From JBFLYN01 sp040756655 (GTDB lineage Bacteria; Bacillota; Sulfobacillia; UBA8153): a DNA stretch of 57,990 nt. The notes beneath the pieces are model-generated. The model searched no databases. It worked only from the letters and a program-made list of their open reading frames with translations, and was not told the DNA's origin. Positions within the stretch are counted from its first letter, which is position 1; each line of letters starts with the position of its first letter. The translations under genes were made by a program, and so were the position numbers. The stretch lies in the NCBI GenBank assembly GCA_040756655.1, contig JBFLYN010000019.1:1-57990 (forward strand), read 5' to 3'. Of the stretch, positions 15,956 to 23,785 are shown piece after piece.

Positions 15956-17149
15956 ATGTCTTCCAAGACCCTGGCGGAACGGTTCCGCCCGTACTTCCGC
16001 ACTGCGGCCACATTGCCCGCGTATCACCGCCGTCCAGACACCATCCAGCTGGATTTCGGGCAGCCGTTTCCGGCTTCCATCCCCACCACTGGCCTGGCTG
16101 AAGGAGCACGCAAGGGGCTGGAACGTGAGGGTTGGCAGGCTCTCAGGTACGGGGGCGGTCCGTCCTGCTCTGAGTTAAGAGATTTCCTGGCCAGCTGGAG
16201 CGAGCCCAAAGGAGTGCGCGCCACGGGAGGCGATGTGCTCATCACCACCGGCTCTATGCAGGCCATCGACCTGGTGGCAGGCGTGATGCTGGAACCGGGC
16301 GATGCGGTGCTGGTGGAGGCCCCCACCTATTTTAGTGCGCTGCGCAGGTTTGCCTTCTGTGGTGCCACCATTTACGGGTTTCCCATGGATGAACACGGCC
16401 TGCAAGTTGAGACAGTGGCCGGGTGGCTCGAAGACCGAAGCCGTCAGGGAAAGCCGGCACCCAAATTCGTATACACCGTAGCCAACTTCCAAAACCCCAC
16501 CGGGCGCACCCTGTCACTGGCCCGCAGGCAAAGGTTACTGGACCTAGCCTACCTGCACGGGTTTGCTATCCTGGAAGACGATGCCTACGGAGACCTGTAC
16601 TTCACCGAACCGCCGCCGCCGGCGTTCCGGGCACTGGACCACGAGGGGAACCATACCATTTACGTGAGCACCCTGTCCAAGACCGTGGCGCCGGGTCTGA
16701 GGTTAGGGTGGGTGATCGCGTCCAAGGAAGTGCTCGCCGCCCTCCAGCGGGCCAAGAACGACGGGGGCACCAGCCCGCTGGCCCAGGCACTCACCCTGGC
16801 CTTCCTAAAGGACCTGGATTTTCCGGGCCGGGTGGCGGCCCTACGGCAGGAGTATGCTGGGCGCTGGTCCACCATGCGGCAGTCGCTGCTGGACAACCTG
16901 CCCCCCGGTGCTTTCTTCACTGAGACGGCCGGAGGGTTCTTCACCTGGCTAACCCTTCCCGGCAACACAGACATGGCAGCCCTCGAGGTTGCGGCACAAG
17001 ACGAGGGGGTCACGTACGTGCCCGGATCGGCGTTTTTCTTTCCGGAACGGGCCGTACCTGCCATGCGCCTGTGTTTTTCCTTCTGTGCCCATGACCAGTT
17101 GGAGGATGGGGTAAAGCGCCTGGTGCGGGCCATTGCCGCCAGTCAGTGA
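15956..17149 (+). CDS. class I/II PLP aminotransferase (LysN/2-aminoadipate type)
   Basis: A 397-residue fold-type I aminotransferase. Visible motifs are LITTGSMQAIDLV near the cofactor phosphate site, NFQNPTGRTLS, LEDDAYGDLYF (Asp and Tyr contacting PLP), and the Schiff-base lysine in STLSKTVAPGLRLGWV. It resembles the multi-substrate LysN/ArAT group. ATG 15956 lies seven bases after AAGGAGG, which itself sits in the end of the decarboxylase gene, so the two are translated together. Transamination followed by decarboxylation would yield an aldehyde or short acid from an amino acid such as arginine. Its last bases overlap the convergent DUF151 gene. Confidence 0.88.
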   Translation: MSSKTLAERFRPYFRTAATLPAYHRRPDTIQLDFGQPFPASIPTTGLAEGARKGLEREGWQALRYGGGPSCSELRDFLASWSEPKGVRATGGDVLITTGSMQAIDLVAGVMLEPGDAVLVEAPTYFSALRRFAFCGATIYGFPMDEHGLQVETVAGWLEDRSRQGKPAPKFVYTVANFQNPTGRTLSLARRQRLLDLAYLHGFAILEDDAYGDLYFTEPPPPAFRALDHEGNHTIYVSTLSKTVAPGLRLGWVIASKEVLAALQRAKNDGGTSPLAQALTLAFLKDLDFPGRVAALRQEYAGRWSTMRQSLLDNLPPGAFFTETAGGFFTWLTLPGNTDMAALEVAAQDEGVTYVPGSAFFFPERAVPAMRLCFSFCAHDQLEDGVKRLVRAIAASQ

Positions 17150-17568
17150 ACCGGGCCGGCACCTTCTTGCTCGGCGGGGACGCCGGCCTCAGCGACAACC
17201 GCCTCTGATACATATATAGGGGCCTCCGCCCTGAGGGCCAATGCTATGGCGTCGCTGGGTCGGCAGTCCACTTCCACGTTGCCCTCGGATCGCCGGAGTA
17301 CGAGCCTGGCGTAAAAGGTGTGCTCTTTTAGGTCGCTAACCAGCACCATCACGACCCTGGCTTCCAGGTGGTCGATGACGTCCTTGAGCAGGTCGCAGGT
17401 AAGGGGGCGCGAAGCTTTCACCCCCTGGATACTCAGGGCGATGGCCGTGGCCTCGGCGGGGCCGACCCATATGGGCAGCATGGTCGTACCCTGAACGTCT
17501 CTGAGCAATACGATGGCCTGTTCGGACTCGATGTCAAGGCCCACTTTGTCCACGACCATCTGGATCAC
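17143..17568 (-). CDS. bifunctional nuclease family protein (DUF151)
   Basis: A 141-residue DUF151/BFN domain protein. Typical motifs are VLLRDVQGTTMLPIWVGPAEATAIA and the conserved VDCRPSDAIALALRAEAPIYVSE. Members are described as nucleases active on DNA and RNA, although the cellular role in Bacillota is unclear. I use GTG at 17568 (VIQMVVDKVGLD) because AAAGGGGGG lies seven bases upstream; an ATG twelve codons earlier is not supported by a ribosome site. The gene converges on the aminotransferase gene and the two overlap by seven bases. Confidence 0.87.
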   Translation of the reverse strand: MIQMVVDKVGLDIESEQAIVLLRDVQGTTMLPIWVGPAEATAIALSIQGVKASRPLTCDLLKDVIDHLEARVVMVLVSDLKEHTFYARLVLRRSEGNVEVDCRPSDAIALALRAEAPIYVSEAVVAEAGVPAEQEGAGPVH

Positions 17569-17638
17569 TGCCAAGCCCCCCTTTCGTTTTCTGTCAACTC
17601 TCATTATACCATGACACTGGGGCCTCCCGGCACCCGGC

Positions 17639-19018
17639 CTACTCCCAGTCCAGGCCCGGTCCTACGCCGTGCCTGAGCAGTGCATGAGCAACCTCCGACT
17701 TGATTTCTTCCAGGGCTTCTTCGCTGGACGCTTCGCACCGGACTACCAGGGCAGGCTGGGTATTGGACGCCCGCACCAGACCCCAACCCCGGGGGAACAA
17801 GACCCGTACTCCGTCCACATCGATGGTTTGGTACAGGCCTTTGAACTCCCGGGCCAGAGCATCCACCACCCGGAATTTCTCCCGATCCGGGCAGTCGACC
17901 CGGATCTCTGGAGTCGAGCAATACCTGGGCACCGTGGCGACCAACTCCGACAGACGGTCCTGGGTGTTGGACAGGATCCTCAGCAACCGGGCAGATGCAT
18001 AAAAGGCATCGTCAAATCCAAAGTATTCGTCGGCAAAGAACATGTGACCCGACATTTCGCCCGTAAACACAGCCCCGATCTCTTTCATCTTGGCCTTTAT
18101 CAGGGAGTGCCCGGTCCGGTAGAACTCTGGCCTGCCACCCAGCCTTGTGATTTCGTCCACCAGTGCCTGTGAGCATTTGACCTCCACAATGCAGACCGCC
18201 CCCGGGTGCTTGGGCAGGATTTCCCGCCAGTACAGGGCCATGAGTACATCGCCCCAGACCATGCCGCCCTCATCGTCTACCACTCCGATGCGGTCGGCGT
18301 CGCCGTCGTAAGCAAGGCCTGCGTCGGCTCGAGTTTCCCTGACCTTGGCCACCAGGTCCCGCAAGTTGGCTGGCTTGACCGGGTCCGGGTGGTGGTTGGG
18401 AAATGAAGGGTCGGACTCACAATACAGTGGGATAACCTCGGCTCCCAGCGCCCCCAGAAGACCGGGGGCAAACAACCCGGCTGCCCCGTTGCCCGCGTCC
18501 ACCACCACCTTCAGCCGCCTGGGGCCAAGCCTGATCCGGGCAAGAATCTCGTGGTAGTAGTGTGGGACGGGATTGTCCTGCCGGTATTGTCCCGAGCCTT
18601 TGACGAACGCCCCTGCCTCTGCCAGCTTCCGGAGCTCCTGGATCTCCTGGCCATAGATGGTAGCCTGGCCCCGGGCCAGCTTGAACCCGTTGAACTCAGC
18701 CGGGTTGTGGCTGCCAGTGACCATTACCCCGCCATCGATCCCGTACTTGACCCGGGAGAAGTAGAAGATCGGCGTCACCACCAGCCCGATATCCACCACG
18801 TCGCAGCCGGTGGACAATAGTCCCTCGATCACGGCCCGGGCCAGTTCCTCCGAGGAGGCCCGGTTGTCTCGGCCCACGATGGCCGAACGCACACCGTGAG
18901 AATAGAGGTGGGTCCCAAACGCCCGGCCCAGGATGCGCGCGGTGCCGGGGTTTAGGTCCTCCCCCACCAGCCCGCGAACATCGTACTCGCGGAAGATGTC
19001 AGGATTCAGCGCCGGCAA
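17639..19018 (-). CDS. phosphomannomutase/phosphoglucomutase
   Basis: A 459-residue alpha-D-phosphohexomutase that interconverts hexose 1- and 6-phosphates. The phosphoserine loop VTGSHNPAEFNGFK is near residue 95, the Mg loop YDGDADRIG near 235, the sugar-specificity loop FTGEMSGHMF near 315 and the phosphate-binding loop VRASNTQPALVVR near the C-terminus. It starts at TTG 19018 (LPALNPDIFREYDVRG) behind GAGGAGGAG, the usual family N-terminus; the long frame upstream is not coding for it. It is preceded by the hisC-like gene on the same strand and probably supplies sugar phosphates for cell-envelope or spore-surface glycans. Confidence 0.93.
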   Translation of the reverse strand: MPALNPDIFREYDVRGLVGEDLNPGTARILGRAFGTHLYSHGVRSAIVGRDNRASSEELARAVIEGLLSTGCDVVDIGLVVTPIFYFSRVKYGIDGGVMVTGSHNPAEFNGFKLARGQATIYGQEIQELRKLAEAGAFVKGSGQYRQDNPVPHYYHEILARIRLGPRRLKVVVDAGNGAAGLFAPGLLGALGAEVIPLYCESDPSFPNHHPDPVKPANLRDLVAKVRETRADAGLAYDGDADRIGVVDDEGGMVWGDVLMALYWREILPKHPGAVCIVEVKCSQALVDEITRLGGRPEFYRTGHSLIKAKMKEIGAVFTGEMSGHMFFADEYFGFDDAFYASARLLRILSNTQDRLSELVATVPRYCSTPEIRVDCPDREKFRVVDALAREFKGLYQTIDVDGVRVLFPRGWGLVRASNTQPALVVRCEASSEEALEEIKSEVAHALLRHGVGPGLDWE

Positions 19019-19115
19019 ACAAACTCCTCCTCGCAGCTTTGTCATTGCTTCTTTGTGCATCTCCTCAGATGGACCCGGGGGTCCACCGTCATAGAATGCG
19101 CAGATCAAAGTCCAG

Positions 19116-20147
19116 TCATGGGTTCTCCAGCACCTTGGCCAGGTCCGTGAGGAATCTGAGGTTCTCCTCCGGCGTACCGGTAGACACCCGGATGTACCGT
19201 TCCAGGGCCGGGATGCGGGGGTAATAGCGGACGGCGATACCGCACTCCAGCAACTCCTCCCTGACCCGGAGAGCTGGTTTTCTGGGCTCAAACAAGACGA
19301 AATTAGTCTCGGTGGGCAGAGCCCGGACCACACCCGGGGTGCCTGCCAGCCCTCGTTGCAGGTCCTGGGTCCAAGCCTGTATCCGGCCGCCGAGGGCAAC
19401 GAACCTGGGCGCCTCTCTGAGCAGGGCCTTGGCGATGACCTGGTTTGCCGCACTGATGTTGAAGGGAAGCCGGGCCTGGTTGAGCTCCCTGGCCAAGTCC
19501 GGGCGGGCCAGGGCATACCCCACCCGGATGCCGGCGAGGCAGAAAGCCTTGGACATGGTCCTTAGCACCACCAACCCCGGGTAGCGCCCAAGGAGAGGAG
19601 CAACGGTAGTCCTGGAGAACTCAAAATACGCTTCGTCCACTACCACCACGGGGTCCCCGGGAAGACCCAGGAGTCGCTCAACCAGGTCTACTGGGCAAGA
19701 GTGGCCCGTGGGGTTGTTGGGCCTGCAGATGATGGCCACTGTGCCCGGGCGGCCGGCGGTCCGCGGCGGTCCTTGCCGCACCGCCGTCTCCAGTCCATCT
19801 CCATTCAAGTGGAAACCGGGGGGCGGAGACGCGACCTCCACGACCTGGGCCCCGGCCCAGCGCGCTGACACCGAATACATGGGAAACGTGGGTGATGGGA
19901 TCACCACCCTGCCGCCGGGGCCAGCCAGTGCGCTGATGGTCACGGCGATCATCTCGTCGGCACCGTTGCCCGGGACCACCCAGGCCGGATCCACCCCGGC
20001 ATAGTCCGCCAGGGCCTGGACCAGTCCTGAAGCTTCCGGTGTGCAGTAGCGGTTGAAGGCCACTGTCTCCAGTTCCCGGCAGATGGACTGCTTCAGTTCC
20101 AAGTCTACGTCCAGTGGGCTTTCGTTGAGATCAAGACGGAGCACCAT
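19116..20147 (-). CDS. HisC-like histidinol-phosphate aminotransferase family
   Basis: A 343-residue fold-type I PLP enzyme of the histidinol-phosphate aminotransferase family. Motifs: LNESPLDVD at the N-terminus, GNGADEMI, the CRPNNPTGHSCP loop, VVVDEAYFEFS, and the Schiff-base lysine in RTMSKAFCLAGIRVGYA. Family members act in histidine synthesis but also in aromatic amino-acid and threonine-phosphate transamination. No other his genes are nearby, so the substrate is uncertain. It starts one base after the yerC stop and is clearly in one transcript with it. Confidence 0.88.
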   Translation of the reverse strand: MVLRLDLNESPLDVDLELKQSICRELETVAFNRYCTPEASGLVQALADYAGVDPAWVVPGNGADEMIAVTISALAGPGGRVVIPSPTFPMYSVSARWAGAQVVEVASPPPGFHLNGDGLETAVRQGPPRTAGRPGTVAIICRPNNPTGHSCPVDLVERLLGLPGDPVVVVDEAYFEFSRTTVAPLLGRYPGLVVLRTMSKAFCLAGIRVGYALARPDLARELNQARLPFNISAANQVIAKALLREAPRFVALGGRIQAWTQDLQRGLAGTPGVVRALPTETNFVLFEPRKPALRVREELLECGIAVRYYPRIPALERYIRVSTGTPEENLRFLTDLAKVLENP

Positions 20148-20148
20148 G

Positions 20149-20478
20149 CTATTCCTCCCGGGGATCTAAGGCGGTCCTTGATACAGCATTCAGCCTTGCA
20201 ATGGCCAACCGATACCCATCGGCGCCGTAGTGCAAGAAACGCTTGATCCTGGACACGGTGGCAGTGCTCATCCCCGTCTTTTTGACCACTTCATCGTAAG
20301 TCCGGCCGTCCGCAAGCATGCAAGCGGCCTCAAAGCGCTGGGCAAAGCTCTGGATCTCCCCGATGGTCAGCAGATCGTGGAAGAAGCGGTAGCACTCCTC
20401 CACCGTCTGCAGGGTCAAGATGGCATCAAACAGCCGGTCAACGCCAGGACTCCTCAGTCTCTCATCAATTCGCTGCAC
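20149..20478 (-). CDS. TrpR-like YerC/YecD family DNA-binding protein
   Basis: A 109-residue TrpR/YerC family protein. The TrpR-type helix-turn-helix is visible at about residues 55-85 (CMLADGRTYDEVVKKTGMST followed by ATVSRIKRFL). Family members are small cytoplasmic DNA-binding proteins of uncertain regulon; the fold resembles the Trp repressor but tryptophan binding is not established. The start is GTG at 20478 with GGGGGGACG upstream. It is cotranscribed with the hisC-like gene and probably the mutase gene, so it may regulate this operon. Confidence 0.9.
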   Translation of the reverse strand: MQRIDERLRSPGVDRLFDAILTLQTVEECYRFFHDLLTIGEIQSFAQRFEAACMLADGRTYDEVVKKTGMSTATVSRIKRFLHYGADGYRLAIARLNAVSRTALDPREE

Positions 20479-20511
20479 GAGACGTCCCCCCCTGCCGGCT
20501 GCCCCGGCGCC

Positions 20512-20862
20512 CTAATCCTTAGCTTCTCCCAAATCATAGTCCCAAAGCTCAACGGCATCACCCAGGATCTTCTGGATGTCGCCGATCATGGTAACGAGGC
20601 GTTCCTCCAGTGCCAAGAACTCCATCAATGGTTTGTGCAGTTCGACCAGGCCGCGCAGCCGCTCAAATTGCTTCACCGCCTCCGCATCCGGCTCTTTGCC
20701 CGCGAGGTGGGCAGCATGCAGCCGGGCCTGGTGCAGGCGGAAGTCCCTTAGCATCCTGGAGGCCGTGTCATCGAGCCGCTGCCTGCTCTCCCGGTACTCC
20801 CGGTACTCCTGGCTTTCCTTCATGGCTCTTGCCAATTCGTGGGCACGGTTGTACACTGCCAT
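20512..20862 (-). CDS. YlbF/YmcA family protein
   Basis: A 116-residue, almost entirely helical protein of the YlbF/YmcA (Com_YlbF) family. The N-terminus AVYNRAHELARAMKESQEYR is typical. In Bacillus subtilis the paralogues YlbF, YmcA and YaaT form a complex with iron-sulfur clusters that adjusts RNase Y activity and so affects competence, sporulation and biofilm formation. Whether this copy does so is inference. ATG 20862 is the family start. It sits 33 bases upstream of yerC on the same strand. Confidence 0.82.
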   Translation of the reverse strand: MAVYNRAHELARAMKESQEYREYRESRQRLDDTASRMLRDFRLHQARLHAAHLAGKEPDAEAVKQFERLRGLVELHKPLMEFLALEERLVTMIGDIQKILGDAVELWDYDLGEAKD

Positions 20863-21043
20863 TCCTGATCCCGCTGGGGTGTTGGCCCCACCGGATCCCT
20901 CCCTCCTGGTTTTTCTGGGCAGCTTCGACGGCCCGCGCAGCTTTCCTCCGTGACCAGTTCCTGGTGCCAAGCCCGGTGCCCAACTAGAGGATAGGGCTGG
21001 AGGCAGGCGAATTATTCCCCAGCAGCCTTTGGGGGGTAATGCC

Positions 21044-22684
21044 ATGCCAGCCCTAAAAGGGGTCAGCAGTGCTGACTTGATCATCAAGGGAAAGGTCCAC
21101 ACCGTGGATGCCCAAAACCAAGTGGTAGAGGCGGTGGCCGTGGCCCAAGACCGCATCGTGGCCGCAGGGACCGCGGCAGAAATCGCGGCCCTGGAAGGAC
21201 CGCACACGGTGGTTGTGGACGCGGGTATCCGCACGGTCATGCCGGGGATTTACGATTCGCACAACCACATGGTATCCGCCGGGCGCATGATGGAAGGCGT
21301 AATGCTCTTTGACGCCACGTGCATCCGCGATGTCCAAGAGGCAGTGGCTGCCAGGGCCGCCCAACTCGAGCCCGACACCTGGGTTGTGGGAGGTGGTTGG
21401 ATTGAGAGCCAGTTTGACGAGTACCGCCCTCCCACCCGGTATGAGCTGGACGAAGCAGCACCCGATCACCCGGTGGTCTTGTTCCGCCTGTTCGGGATGG
21501 CAGTGGCCAACTCGAGAGCCCTGGCCAAGGCCGGGATCGGCGCTGGCACCCCGGACCCGGTCCGGGGTGCCATCGACCGTGATCCCCGGACCGGTGAACC
21601 CACGGGCATCCTGAGGTCGGGTGCCGCTTACTTGCTTGCAGGTGCCATCCAGCGCCGCAACCGTCGAGAGAGCCTAGACGAGATCAAGGCCCACATTGTC
21701 AGGGCCGGCCGCGAATACCTGCGCTGGGGGATTACCAGCATCATCGACCCGGGTGTTTCGCCTCCCATGGCCCGGGCTTACCAGGAGCTGCGGGTGGAGG
21801 GGAGGCTACCCTTACGGGTCAACCTCATGCCAGCCTGGCACGGCATGTACTCCTTGGCAGAAACCGACCGCCAGCTGGAAGCACTGGGCGTCTATTCCGG
21901 TTTTGGCGATCCCTGGCTCAGCCTCGGCGCGGTTAAGATGGCCATCGACGGAGGCCTGGGTTCCCGTACAGCGCTTCTTAACTGGCCCCTCAAAGACGGT
22001 TCCCGGAGCACTGAGCCCCTGCGATTGGATGTTTCCAGACTCGAAGCCTACTTCGAGCGCGTGCATGGGGCAGGCTGGTCCATTGGCATCCATTGTTGCG
22101 GAGACCAGGCCCAGGATCTGGCCTGCCGGGCCTTGGCTTCGGTGAACCGCCGCGATGCTCGCCCCGATGCCCGTCATAACATCATCCACGCCTACTTCGC
22201 CACCAAAGAGGCACTGGACCTAATGGTAGATCACAACATCGCCGTTTCGGTGCAGCCCGGGTTCATGTTCGTGGAGGGTGACATCTACTATGATAGTGTA
22301 GACGACGAGCGGCTGGAAAGCTACCAGCCATTGCGCACCTACCTGGACCGGGGCATCATGGTAGCAGCCAACTCCGACATGACCTCCGCCCACTACAACC
22401 CGTTTTTGGGCATGAGGGCCTCCATGGACAGGAAAACTGCAAAGGGGCGGGTGCTGGGAACCCGGGAGAGCATCACCCGCGAGGAGATGCTGCGTCTTTT
22501 CACCATCAACGGCGCCTACCTGGCCTTTGAAGACCACCGCAAGGGGTCATTAGAGCCGGGCAAACTGGCAGACATTGCGGTCTTGTCAGGAGATATCATG
22601 GGCGTGACCACCAGTGAGATCGGTCAGCTAACCGTGGCCCTGACCGTGCTGGGGGGCCAGATCGTTCACAGGCAGGGCCTGTAG
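21044..22684 (+). CDS. amidohydrolase, YtcJ/Amidohydro_3 family
   Basis: A 546-residue metal-dependent amidohydrolase. The metal motif DSHNHMVSAG is near residue 65, further ligands appear at IHCCGDQAQDL and HNIIHAYFATKEAL, and the catalytic Asp region is ANSDMTSAHYNPF. The N- and C-terminal beta-sandwich strands are present (ADLIIKGKVHTVD and LEPGKLADIAVLSGD). YtcJ-like enzymes hydrolyse amides or N-formyl groups on small molecules; the substrate here is unknown. ATG 21044 follows GGGGGG by seven bases. No signal peptide is visible, so it should be cytoplasmic. Confidence 0.88.
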   Translation: MPALKGVSSADLIIKGKVHTVDAQNQVVEAVAVAQDRIVAAGTAAEIAALEGPHTVVVDAGIRTVMPGIYDSHNHMVSAGRMMEGVMLFDATCIRDVQEAVAARAAQLEPDTWVVGGGWIESQFDEYRPPTRYELDEAAPDHPVVLFRLFGMAVANSRALAKAGIGAGTPDPVRGAIDRDPRTGEPTGILRSGAAYLLAGAIQRRNRRESLDEIKAHIVRAGREYLRWGITSIIDPGVSPPMARAYQELRVEGRLPLRVNLMPAWHGMYSLAETDRQLEALGVYSGFGDPWLSLGAVKMAIDGGLGSRTALLNWPLKDGSRSTEPLRLDVSRLEAYFERVHGAGWSIGIHCCGDQAQDLACRALASVNRRDARPDARHNIIHAYFATKEALDLMVDHNIAVSVQPGFMFVEGDIYYDSVDDERLESYQPLRTYLDRGIMVAANSDMTSAHYNPFLGMRASMDRKTAKGRVLGTRESITREEMLRLFTINGAYLAFEDHRKGSLEPGKLADIAVLSGDIMGVTTSEIGQLTVALTVLGGQIVHRQGL

Positions 22685-22749
22685 GACAGTCCAGCACAAC
22701 GGCGGGTCCTCTACAGTTCCACCAGTGTTGTCCTGGCACCACCCATCAT

Positions 22750-23785
22750 ATGATGGTGAGAAGGGGTGGTGTGAGGCGAGTGCGTTGGCTGACTTTCAAT
22801 GACCGGCCCCTCTACACCAGGGGCATCGTTGCCGGCCTGCGCCAGCTCGGTGTTGAGGTGCCGGTGATCAGGCTCAGGACCGGGCCGGAGCCCCAGAACC
22901 GGGAAATCGCGCAAGCCATTGATGGCCACCGCCCGGACCTGGTTTTCACGCCCGGATGGGCACACGACCTGGTAGACCCCGTGGCCCTTTTCTCGGTGCT
23001 CAGAAGAAAGGGGATTCCCCACGTCTACTGGGCCACCGAAGACCCCACGTTCTTCCACGAGGTTTCTTTGAAATTCGCTCCCTACTCCGACTTGGTGTTC
23101 ACCACCACCGTCGAACTGGTAGGCCGCTACGTCCAGCTGGGCATTCCCACCGGGGTGCTGCTCTTTGGCTGCAACCCGGAGATCCACCGCCCCGTGCCGC
23201 GCGAGCCCGAGTTCGAATACGACGTGGTGCTGGTAGCCAACAACTACATCACCGGCAGCCACCGCCACGAGGTGCGCCAGCGGACCACTGAGCAAATGGT
23301 GATGCCGCTGGTCAAGGCCGGACTGGACGTCAAGATCTGGGGGCTATGGTAGAACGCTCATGATTCGGCATTCCGGATCCCGTCCCGCTGCCTGGCCGGC
23401 TCACTGCCTGCCTTATGAGCAGGCTGCCCGGGTCTACTCTTCCGGGCGTATCGTGCTGGGGCTGCAATTTGACAACTCCTCTATGACCCAGACCAGTTGC
23501 CGGGTATTGGAGGTGTTGGGGTCCGGCAGGTTCCACCTTGCCCCGCACACTCCGGCCACGGCCGCCCGGTTCAGGAACGGCGTACACCTGGCGTTGTCCG
23601 CCAGTCCCCCGGAAACCCTGGATATGGCCCGGTACTATCTTGCCCGGCCAGCCTCCAGGCAGAAGATCGCCCAGGCCGGACGCGAACACGTGCTGGCTCA
23701 CCACACCTACAAGCACCGGGCCGCCCAGATGCTGGAGCCGGTGCGCACGGTTATCGGAAAGGGGGAAGCACTGTGCGCACAGTGA
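22750..23785 (+). pseudogene. CgeB-family spore-surface glycosyltransferase, frameshifted
   Basis: Two frames together make one CgeB-family protein of about 345 residues. The first (22750-23352) carries the N-terminal Rossmann half (LVFTPGWAHDLVDP; HVYWATEDPTFFHEV) and ends prematurely at KIWGLW. The second resumes as YGRTLMIRHSGSRPA and carries LPYEQAARVYSSGRIVLGLQ and the C-terminal HHTYKHRA region. Removing one G from the run GGGGG at 23339-23343 restores a continuous reading: KIWGYGRTLMIRHSG. CgeB proteins act in spore-coat or crust glycosylation. It may be a true mutation, an assembly error in a homopolymer, or phase variation. The start (22750, 22753 or GTG downstream) is uncertain. Confidence 0.82.

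Noticed and set aside
17639..19516. A 625-codon frame suggesting a longer mutase
   Set aside because: The extra N-terminal 166 codons lie opposite or within the hisC-like gene in another frame. The family start is at TTG 19018 with its own ribosome site.
23497..23772. An N-terminal extension of the glycosyltransferase-methyltransferase
   Set aside because: It overlaps the cgeB-like second half, which carries family text, and GTG 23773 has a good ribosome site.
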